12,196 nt of DNA from Deinococcus sp. (GTDB lineage Bacteria; Deinococcota; Deinococci; Deinococcales; Thermaceae), in assembly GCA_023382135.1 (NCBI GenBank), contig JAMCQK010000114.1:1-12196 (forward strand), given 5' to 3'. The notes beneath the pieces are model-generated. The model was not told the DNA's origin. It was given only the letters and a program-made list of their open reading frames with translations, and searched no databases. The translations under genes were made by a program, and so were the position numbers. Shown piece after piece: positions 7,456 through 12,196 of this stretch. The first letter of the stretch is position 1; each line of letters opens with the position of its first letter.

Positions 7456-7485
7456 AACGTACCCAGCCCGTGGCTGGTATGTCAA
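7456..7485 (-). promoter_or_regulatory. Promoter of the importer operon with a dyad in its spacer
   Basis: The minus strand carries a perfect -35 TTGACA (7485-7480), an 18-bp spacer and TACGTT (7461-7456). An A/T-rich stretch (TTTATTTCTC) just upstream could serve as an UP element. The predicted start is about 65-70 bases before the ATG. The spacer contains a perfect 6-bp inverted repeat, CCAGCC/GGCTGG (7463-7468 and 7472-7477), which could be a repressor site. In the leader, tccaacc (7399-7405) can pair with ggttgga (7440-7446) upstream of the Shine-Dalgarno. Confidence 0.62.
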
Positions 7486-7506
7486 GGGCTGAGAAATAAA
7501 CGTACA

Positions 7507-7522
7507 TCCACCTAATGGTGGA
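7507..7522 (-). terminator. Possible secG terminator hairpin
   Basis: There is a perfect 6-bp inverted repeat, tccacc/ggtgga, with a 4-base loop, lying 18 bases past the secG stop. On the minus strand it is followed by TGTACGTTTATTTCTC, which is moderately T-rich. It is also about 22 bp upstream of the importer -35, so it could instead be a regulator site. The stem is short and the call is tentative. Confidence 0.4.
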
Positions 7523-7540
7523 CGCCAGCAAAGCTGCCGT

Positions 7541-7768
7541 TTACCGGGGGAGGCGGCCAATTACAAAAGCCAGGACCGCAAACACCACTCCAAGCACCAC
7601 CGTGACCCGGTACAGTCCCCCGGTTACGCCACGGGCGCTAAATAGGTCACTAGAGCCGCCAAGGAGATCTCCGCCGGTCTGCTTGGGCTCCTGCTGCAGC
7701 ACCAAGTACACCAACAGCCCCGCCACCAGCGCAAAGAGAATGATCAGTAGGTTTGAAAAAAGCTCCAT
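7541..7768 (-). CDS. secG: Preprotein translocase subunit SecG
   Basis: This 75-residue membrane protein of the SecYEG channel helps SecA-driven export. It has two hydrophobic helices (about 5-24 and 52-72) joined by a polar loop that holds the SecG hallmark: Q-Q-E-P-K-Q-T-G-G followed by LLGGSSDLFSARG (about 25-47). The loop then runs into GLYRVT before helix 2. Length is normal for the family. The start ATG at 7768 is fixed by a strong Shine-Dalgarno, GGAGG, with 7 bases of spacing. Just ahead of it on the minus strand is a 5-bp stem (CCGCC/GGCGG, 7799-7786) followed by TTTT, which could attenuate read-through from the tRNA gene. The gene lies downstream of a tRNA-Leu and upstream of the importer operon, which has its own promoter. 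Confidence 0.93.
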   Translation of the reverse strand: MELFSNLLIILFALVAGLLVYLVLQQEPKQTGGDLLGGSSDLFSARGVTGGLYRVTVVLGVVFAVLAFVIGRLPR

Positions 7769-7817
7769 CTTTATTCCTCCAAAAGCCGCCCCTTGGCGGT
7801 CCGCAAATTAACCTTCC

Positions 7818-7846
7818 GTTATAGGCCGCTCTGCGCACGGCCAGCA
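7818..7846 (-). promoter_or_regulatory. Candidate secG promoter overlapping a tRNA-trailer hairpin
   Basis: TATAAC (7823-7818) matches the -10 consensus at five of six positions. The hexamer 17 bp upstream (TGCTGG, 7846-7841) is a poor -35. The spacer is almost entirely a small hairpin (ggccg/cggcc, 7824-7828 and 7838-7842) that could end or protect the tRNA transcript. secG may alternatively be read through from the tRNA promoter. Confidence 0.3.
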
Positions 7847-7848
7847 GG

Positions 7849-7934
7849 TGGTGCCGGGAGGGGGACTCGAACCCCCATGGCTGTTAACCGCTCGATTTTG
7901 AGTCGAGTGCGTCTACCGATTCCGCCATCCCGGC
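7849..7934 (-). tRNA. tRNA-Leu, anticodon CAA
   Basis: The 86 bases fold as a class II tRNA with encoded CCA. The acceptor arm is GCCGGGA paired with TCCCGGC plus A-CCA (CCA at 7851-7849). The anticodon stem is CTCGA/TCGAG with loop CTCAAAA, giving anticodon CAA (7900-7898), which reads UUG. A long variable arm follows, as expected for leucine. The T arm is GGGGG/CCCCC with loop TTCGAGT. A good promoter lies just upstream, inside lnt. All stems pair without mismatches that I can see. Confidence 0.96.
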
Positions 7935-7955
7935 GCGAGAGCGGCACCAGCGAGT

Positions 7956-9335
7956 TTAGACTATACGCTTTCCGGCGGGCGTTCGCAAGCCAATTAATGC
8001 CAAGAATGCCGACAGCAACACCGCCCAGTCGCCGAAGCGAACATAGGGCGTCTGCTGGCTGACCAGCGCATACGGAGCGGCCAGAAAACCGGGCTGATAC
8101 TGGGGCAGTCTGGCAACTACCCGGCCATAGGGGTCAATGGAGGCGGTGATGCCGTCGTTCCCGGCGCGCAAGACAAAACGTCCTGTTTCTACCGCTCTTA
8201 AACGGCCCATCTGAAAGTGTTGCCGGGCGCCAAAGCTGGGGCCGAACCAGGCGTCGTTGGAGACATTGACCAGCACGCTGGCACCCTGGCGGGCCATGCC
8301 CCGCGCCACCGCAGGAAACACCGACTCGTAACAGATATAGGCGCCGTATTGGGACAGTGGCGCAAGGATTTTGCCCGCTTGGCTATCCGACAGGTTGCCC
8401 AGCTTGAAGGCGGAAAAGAAGATCTGGTAAACAGGGCCCAGCACCGGCCTCCAGGGCCAGAACTCACCAAAAGGAACCAGCCTGGACTTGTCGTACTGAG
8501 CAAGCACCTCAGTGCGCTCAATCAAGACAACGCGGTTATAAAAAGCGTACCGGCCCTGTTCGGCGGCTTCGCTGATACCAACACCGGCAACTAGCGGTCT
8601 ATCGGAAAGAATGGTTTTAAGCTCCTCCCCTTTTACCTCTACTCCAGCCGGCACCTGGAACAAGGCGCTCTCGGGCCAAACTACCAAGTCCGCTTGCGGA
8701 GCTTGGCGAAGACCCTCTTTGGTAAGCCCAAAGTAGCGCTCTTCCGCGTTTTCACCCAGGACCTTGCGCAAGGGATTGATACTCCCTTGAACGATTAGCG
8801 CTGTGTGATCCGGTATGACTTTGGGAATGGGCCAGACCCACAAAAGCGCCCATGGTACCAGCACCCAGTACTTTTTGGAACTGAGCAAGAGGGCGGCCAA
8901 GAGGACGATGAGCGAGAGCAGATAGACTCCGCCGAAAGAGGCCAACATCCGGCCCGGCGCTTCCACCAACGCGTAGCCAAAGAACCCCCAGGGAAACGCC
9001 AACGTTCCCAGGCTGGTAAGGTATTCGAGCACCACCAGACCACCCACGCGTGAAAGCGGCCTGTTCTTCGTGAGCCCAAAGACTACCGCCCACATCAGTG
9101 CTTTGATAAGTACCAGCGGAATAAAGGGAACGGCTCCCAGGGGTGTCCCGAAAAGCAGCACGAAGCTTTGTGGAAGCCAGATGAGGTGGAGCAGCCAGAA
9201 CCCTATCCCCGCCAGCAATCCCGCCCGAAAACCCCCTTGCCGCAAAAGATAGGCCAGCGGAATGGGAATCAGAAAGCCAAATGGAAAAGGAGGAAGCGAG
9301 AGCGCAAGAGCCAGGCCGGCAAAAACCAATCGCAT
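7956..9335 (-). CDS. lnt: Apolipoprotein N-acyltransferase
   Basis: This 459-residue inner-membrane enzyme adds the third acyl chain to the N-terminal cysteine of lipoproteins, the last step of lipoprotein maturation. N-terminal hydrophobic segments (about 1-185) form the membrane part, and a nitrilase-like domain follows (about 178-410). The catalytic triad is visible: Glu222 in VVWPESAL, Lys283 in YDKSRLVPFGE and Cys335 in YICYE. The family motif NVSNDAWFG (357-365) is also present. A last hydrophobic segment (about 436-452) closes the protein. An upstream in-frame ATG at 9416 would add 27 residues, but it overlaps the divergent gene at 9400 and adds polar sequence before the first helix. 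I therefore choose ATG 9335, which starts MRLVFAGLAL and has a TATGCT box 6 bases upstream but no Shine-Dalgarno. Its presence implies triacylated lipoproteins in a diderm cell. Confidence 0.93.
   Translation of the reverse strand: MRLVFAGLALALSLPPFPFGFLIPIPLAYLLRQGGFRAGLLAGIGFWLLHLIWLPQSFVLLFGTPLGAVPFIPLVLIKALMWAVVFGLTKNRPLSRVGGLVVLEYLTSLGTLAFPWGFFGYALVEAPGRMLASFGGVYLLSLIVLLAALLLSSKKYWVLVPWALLWVWPIPKVIPDHTALIVQGSINPLRKVLGENAEERYFGLTKEGLRQAPQADLVVWPESALFQVPAGVEVKGEELKTILSDRPLVAGVGISEAAEQGRYAFYNRVVLIERTEVLAQYDKSRLVPFGEFWPWRPVLGPVYQIFFSAFKLGNLSDSQAGKILAPLSQYGAYICYESVFPAVARGMARQGASVLVNVSNDAWFGPSFGARQHFQMGRLRAVETGRFVLRAGNDGITASIDPYGRVVARLPQYQPGFLAAPYALVSQQTPYVRFGDWAVLLSAFLALIGLRTPAGKRIV
7960..7988 (-). 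promoter_or_regulatory. tRNA-Leu promoter inside the 3' end of lnt
   Basis: The minus strand carries TTGCGA (7988-7983), a 17-bp spacer and TATAGT (7965-7960). The -10 overlaps the last sense codons of lnt. Predicted initiation is about 19 bases before the mature tRNA 5' end at 7934. Box quality, spacing and position all fit. Confidence 0.65.
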
Positions 9336-9341
9336 GTTTTC

Positions 9342-9347
9342 AGCATA
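9342..9347 (-). promoter_or_regulatory. Candidate leaderless -10 box of lnt
   Basis: TATGCT on the minus strand ends 6 bases before the chosen lnt ATG at 9335, and no Shine-Dalgarno is present. No convincing -35 is visible 16-19 bp upstream. The box supports the shorter lnt start. Confidence 0.35.
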
Positions 9348-9384
9348 CCGAAGGTAAATGAGCGCGCATGAAGGCCTGCCGATG

Positions 9385-9390
9385 TAAGAT
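9385..9390 (+). promoter_or_regulatory. Candidate -10 box of the phosphoesterase-like gene
   Basis: TAAGAT lies 9 bases before the ATG at 9400, in the 64-bp gap shared with the divergent lnt gene. There is no Shine-Dalgarno and no clear -35. It is consistent with leaderless or near-leaderless transcription. Confidence 0.33.
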
Positions 9391-9399
9391 TGTGCGAGT

Positions 9400-10107
9400 A
9401 TGCGGCTCGGGATCATTGCTGAAATACACGCGAACTTGCCCGCGCTCGAGGCCGCCCTCGAGGCGGTCCGCGCACAAAGTGTAGACCAAGTGCTTGCGAT
9501 TGGCGACCTGGTTGGTTATGGGCCCCACCCCAAACAGGTGCTCAAAAAACTTGACCGCGAAGGTATTTCCTGTGTGCCCGGAGCTGCCGATGAGCGGGTG
9601 GCTTTCTCGCTTCCTAGCGAGGCTCGCCAAGGCGTGGGCGACATTACCATTGAGTGGACCCGGAGGCAGATCGGGAAGCCCGAGCTCTCGTTTTTACGGA
9701 GTCTGCGGCCAAGGCACAAGCTGAAGCTCGCGGGGGGCAGGTTTCTTGCCATGCACGGACTGCCCGATAAACCCGAGTTCAAAGTGGACCTCGAGGCCCC
9801 CCTTTACGAGTTGATAGACCTACTCGCCGACCTGAAAGTACGCTGGGCGGTGATCTCTGGCAGGCACATCCCCCTTCACCGCTCAGCCGGAAACGGCCTG
9901 GTGATCGACCCTGGTTCGGTAGGCCTTACGCTGGGCGGCGAGCCGGGTGCGGACGTGCTGATTTTGGATGAACTGGCCGACCACACCCTTCAGGTCCGCT
10001 ATATAAAAGTGGACTACGATTACGCCCAGACCATCTTCGACCTGGCGGCTTGGGAGCTTCCTCCGGTACTCGCCGATGTCATCCGGCAAGGCCGTTTCCC
10101 GCAGTAG
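9400..10107 (+). CDS. Calcineurin-like phosphoesterase-family protein with altered metal site
   Basis: This 235-residue soluble protein has the layout of YfcE/MJ0936-type metallophosphoesterases. Motif I is IAEIHANLPALEA (6-18), motif II is IGDLVGYGP (34-42), motif III is GAADERVAF (61-69), then MHGLP (118-122), SGRHIPLHR (153-161) and DPGSVG (170-175). Against the family pattern (S-D-I-H-G-N-L, G-D-L-V-G-Y-G-P, G-N-x-D, H-G, G-H-T-H, N-P-G-S-V-G), the metal-binding Asp of motif I is Glu8, the Asn of motif III is Ala62, and the first His of GHTH is replaced (Gly154/Arg155). His10, Asp36, His119 and His156 remain. The frame is intact and the fold-defining residues are conserved, so this looks like a selected change, not decay. 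It may be inactive, or use one metal or another ligand set. It is divergent from lnt, and its 3' end overlaps queG by 29 bases tail to tail. Confidence 0.85.
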   Translation: MRLGIIAEIHANLPALEAALEAVRAQSVDQVLAIGDLVGYGPHPKQVLKKLDREGISCVPGAADERVAFSLPSEARQGVGDITIEWTRRQIGKPELSFLRSLRPRHKLKLAGGRFLAMHGLPDKPEFKVDLEAPLYELIDLLADLKVRWAVISGRHIPLHRSAGNGLVIDPGSVGLTLGGEPGADVLILDELADHTLQVRYIKVDYDYAQTIFDLAAWELPPVLADVIRQGRFPQ

Positions 10108-11260
10108 CCGGGTCTTCACCAAGCGCGACGCGGGCCTGATAAGAAACCATTGGATCGGAATCGGTGCTCAACTTGTCCGCGATAGACTTTTCGCCCAGCC
10201 GGATGGCCGTATGGAGGGCTGTGGCGCGGACCAGCGGGCTTGCGTCGCTGCTGGCTTTCCGCACCAAGGAAAGATGGTTCTCGTCGCCAAGGTTGGATAG
10301 CACAATCAGCGCGTTGCGCGCCATGCGTGTTCTTCCGGGCCGCAAGAACACGGTTCCTTGGAAACGCTTGGCGAACGCGTGGCTGGAGAGTTCAAAAAAC
10401 TGCCTGATGTCCGGGTGTGCAAGCTCGGCCTCGGGTTCAAAGCCTTGCCAGTGTTGTCGCGCCTTGGAGTTCCAGGGGCAGACTTCTTGGCAGATGTCAC
10501 AGCCCAAAAGCCATTCGCCCATGCCCTGCCAGAGTTCTGGCGCGATAAACCCGCGGTGTTCGATGGTCCAGTAGCTGACGCACTTGCGGGCATCCAGCAT
10601 TCCGTCCGGCGACAATGCGCCGGTGGGGCAACCCTTCACGCAGCGGGTACATCTACCACAACGATCCGGGTATAAAGATGAACCGCCACTGGTTTCTTCC
10701 GGTAGACCAGCTTCTAGCTCCAGGCTAGTGAGTAAGACTGCCAGTGTCAGGTAGCTTCCGCCATCCATGCGCATGAGCATGCTGTTCTTCCCCAGCCAGC
10801 CAAGCCCCGCAAGTACTCCGTAGCCGCGCTCCAGGAAAGGGCCGTGGTCTATGTAGCCTTTGGCCTCGCCCAGCCCGTAGGGGCTAGTTGTTTCTAGGCC
10901 TGCCCCCCTCGCCACTTCTTCTAGCGCCCGCAGCTGCGGAGCTATTAAGGCGTGATAATCCCGCACCCAGGCGTAACGGGCCACCCGGCCCAGCCGCAAG
11001 CCGCCCGGCGGAACACCGGGGTCTGGATAGGCGTGCGCCGCGGCCAGCACCAGAACGCTCTTAGCCCAGGGAAAACGCCTTCGCGGATCTAGTCTCTCCT
11101 CAAGATTCTTTTCCAGGTAGCGCATCCCCGCATGGTTACCGTTTTCAATAAAGGCGCGGTAGCGCAGCTGTGTTTCAGCCGGTAGCCCGATAGGCGCAAA
11201 AGCCGCCAGAAAGCCCCTGGCTTCCGCCTGGTGCTGGAGCAGTTTTGCGGGGCTTGGCAC
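10079..11260 (-). CDS. queG: Epoxyqueuosine reductase QueG
   Basis: This 393-residue cobalamin and iron-sulfur enzyme reduces epoxyqueuosine to queuosine in tRNA, the last step of the pathway. It shows RVARYAWVRDYH (92-103), GYIDHGPFLER with the expected proton-donor Asp138 (135-145), and GLGWLGKNS (152-160). Eight cysteines suit two [4Fe-4S] clusters: Cys201, 204, 207 and 211 in CGRCTRCVKGCPTGAL, then Cys227, Cys254, Cys257 and Cys261 (CDICQEVCPWN). The C-terminus (about 313-380) is a HEAT-like repeat region, as in full-length QueG. The start is a GTG at 11260, with a TATAGT box 6 bases upstream and no Shine-Dalgarno. The N-terminus before residue 10 is poorly constrained, so a slightly later start is possible. 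The 3' end overlaps the convergent phosphoesterase-like gene, and the 5' end is 23 bases from the divergent homoserine dehydrogenase gene. Confidence 0.95.
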   Translation of the reverse strand: MPSPAKLLQHQAEARGFLAAFAPIGLPAETQLRYRAFIENGNHAGMRYLEKNLEERLDPRRRFPWAKSVLVLAAAHAYPDPGVPPGGLRLGRVARYAWVRDYHALIAPQLRALEEVARGAGLETTSPYGLGEAKGYIDHGPFLERGYGVLAGLGWLGKNSMLMRMDGGSYLTLAVLLTSLELEAGLPEETSGGSSLYPDRCGRCTRCVKGCPTGALSPDGMLDARKCVSYWTIEHRGFIAPELWQGMGEWLLGCDICQEVCPWNSKARQHWQGFEPEAELAHPDIRQFFELSSHAFAKRFQGTVFLRPGRTRMARNALIVLSNLGDENHLSLVRKASSDASPLVRATALHTAIRLGEKSIADKLSTDSDPMVSYQARVALGEDPATAGNGLAG

Positions 11261-11266
11261 CTTTCG

Positions 11267-11276
11267 ACTATATAAT
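11267..11276. promoter_or_regulatory. Overlapping divergent -10 boxes for queG and the homoserine dehydrogenase gene
   Basis: The ten bases actatataat hold TATAAT on the plus strand (11271-11276, 7 bases before the ATG at 11284) and TATAGT on the minus strand (11272-11267, 6 bases before the GTG at 11260). The two boxes share 2 bp. Neither start codon has a Shine-Dalgarno, so both transcripts are probably leaderless. The best plus-strand -35 is TTGCGG at 11245-11250, with a long 20-bp spacer. The minus-strand -35 is weak. Confidence 0.6.
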
Positions 11277-11283
11277 TCGCCGG

Positions 11284-12196
11284 ATGAAAACCGTTCGCGT
11301 CGCGCTCCTGGGCGCCGGCACCGTCGGCGGGGCTTTTGCCAATCTTCTCCGGCTTCACCAAGACCGCCTGGCGGCGCTGGGGGCGGAAGTCAAACTCTCG
11401 CGGGTGCTGGTGCGCGACAAAACCAAGCCGCGCTCCACAATTTCAAGCGAGCTTTTGACGGACGATGCCGATGAAACGCTTCAAGACTGCGAGGTGCTGG
11501 TCGAGGTCATGGGTGGCACCAGCCTGGCCCGGACCCTGGTGGGCCAGGCGCTAGAAAAAAAGCTCCCGGTGATTACCGCCAATAAAGCGCTTTTGGCCGA
11601 GCACTGGCAAGCACTGAGACCCCACGCACAGGCGGGCAGGCTTTACTACGAGGCCAGCGTGATGGCGGGAACCCCGGTGGTCTCCGCCCTTTCCTCCATC
11701 TGGGGAAGCCGTACACTTGAACTCCACGCCATCTTGAACGGCACCACCAACTACATCCTCTCTCGCCTCGAGGCCGGGACTCCCTACCCCCAAGCACTTG
11801 CGGAAGCCCAGGCCAAGGGTTACGCCGAGGCGGACCCCACACTGGATGTCGAAGGCTTTGACGCCGCCCACAAACTGGCGGTGCTGGCCAGGCTCACGGT
11901 GGACCCAGAGTTTCCCTGGGAGCCACTCCGGCAGAACACCCGCGGGATCACCGCGCTAACGCCGGCGCACCTTTCGCGGGCCAAGAACCAGGGCAAGGCG
12001 ATCCGCTTGGTGGGAAGCCTTTACCCAGAAAAAGGAATATGGAAAGGAACGGTCAGGCCCGTGCTGCTGCCCGCCGAACACCCTATCGCGCGTGCGGGCT
12101 ACCAGAGCAACGTGCTGGTCTACCGGGGGGACGCCGTGGGCGAGCTGGTGTTCACCGGCGCGGGAGCGGGCGGCCCCACTACCGCCAGCGCCGTGT
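11284..12196 (+). CDS. hom: Homoserine dehydrogenase, C-terminus cut by window edge
   Basis: This enzyme reduces aspartate semialdehyde to homoserine with NAD(P)H, the branch point toward threonine and methionine. The visible part is 304 residues, without a stop before the window end. The Rossmann motif GAGTVG is at 10-15. ANKALL (99-104) carries Lys101. LNGTTNYIL (151-159) is a family signature. KGYAEADPTLDVEGFDAAHK (178-197) carries Glu182, Asp188, Asp193 and Lys197. Lys101 and Lys197 match the two conserved catalytic lysines of the family. The visible sequence ends with a third beta-rich segment (VRPVLLPAEHP, then GAGAGGPTTASAV), which normally lies close to the end of short homoserine dehydrogenases. 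The enzyme may therefore be the roughly 330-residue form without an ACT domain, as in Thermus, although the end is not seen. The ATG at 11284 is fixed by the TATAAT box 7 bases upstream. Confidence 0.95.
   Translation, partial: MKTVRVALLGAGTVGGAFANLLRLHQDRLAALGAEVKLSRVLVRDKTKPRSTISSELLTDDADETLQDCEVLVEVMGGTSLARTLVGQALEKKLPVITANKALLAEHWQALRPHAQAGRLYYEASVMAGTPVVSALSSIWGSRTLELHAILNGTTNYILSRLEAGTPYPQALAEAQAKGYAEADPTLDVEGFDAAHKLAVLARLTVDPEFPWEPLRQNTRGITALTPAHLSRAKNQGKAIRLVGSLYPEKGIWKGTVRPVLLPAEHPIARAGYQSNVLVYRGDAVGELVFTGAGAGGPTTASAV

Noticed and set aside
7786..7799. CCGCC/GGCGG stem before secG as a true terminator of the tRNA
   Set aside because: The stem is only 5 bp and the T-run only 4, and it abuts the secG Shine-Dalgarno, so at most it would attenuate.
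9336..9416. Longer lnt reading frame starting at the in-frame ATG at 9416
   Set aside because: It would overlap the divergent gene at 9400 and adds 27 polar residues before the first membrane helix. The ATG at 9335 gives the expected Lnt N-terminus and has a -10-like box at the leaderless distance.
9400..10107. Frameshift or pseudogene as the reason for the altered phosphoesterase motifs
   Set aside because: The frame stays open across all motifs and family residues on both sides of each altered ligand are in register, so the changes are point substitutions, not frame loss.
433..11774. Repeated CTCGAG sites, often inside CCTCGAGG
   Set aside because: I count about six in 12.2 kb, close to what base composition predicts, so there is no clear enrichment.
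1..12196. Mobile elements, CRISPR arrays, phage or defence genes
   Set aside because: No transposase, integrase, nuclease or regularly spaced repeats were seen; every substantial frame matches a core metabolic, transport, envelope or RNA-modification family.

Overview
This window looks like a chromosomal segment from a member of the Deinococcota, most likely a thermophile of the Thermaceae such as a Meiothermus-like organism. That is inferred from moderately high GC, a short homoserine dehydrogenase with no room before the window edge for a large regulatory domain, a diderm-style exported peptide-binding protein without a lipobox, and several genes whose -10 box lies only 6-9 bases before the start codon. 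The last feature is typical of the leaderless mRNAs common in this phylum. No species-level evidence is available from the sequence alone.

Bases 1-5568, continuing to 7382, all lie on the minus strand. A truncated exported DUF4139-type protein occupies 1-993. It is separated by a hairpin terminator from a complete five-gene oligopeptide/dipeptide ABC importer, read from 7382 down to 1132: binding protein, permease B, permease C, ATPase D, ATPase F. The binding-protein gene has a clear promoter (TTGACA, 18 bp, TACGTT) with a dyad inside its spacer. A very stable hairpin separates the binding-protein gene from the permeases. A second, weaker promoter candidate sits before the two ATPase genes. 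The importer would bring peptides (or another SBP_bac_5 ligand) across the inner membrane using ATP.

Bases 7541-9335, also minus strand, carry housekeeping genes: lnt (apolipoprotein N-acyltransferase), tRNA-Leu(CAA) and secG. The tRNA has its own good promoter buried in the last codons of lnt.

Bases 9400-12196 contain a plus-strand calcineurin-like phosphoesterase-family protein that has lost several metal ligands, a minus-strand queG (epoxyqueuosine reductase) overlapping it tail to tail, and a plus-strand homoserine dehydrogenase that runs off the end. queG and the homoserine dehydrogenase gene start 23 bp apart, and their -10 boxes overlap.

No insertion sequences, CRISPR arrays, phage genes or other mobile signatures were seen. 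No stretch longer than about 160 bases lacks a gene. The window is mainly ordinary core genome. The points most worth a second look are the degenerate phosphoesterase, the extra two-helix insertion in permease C, the overlapping divergent promoter, and the hairpin inside the transporter operon.
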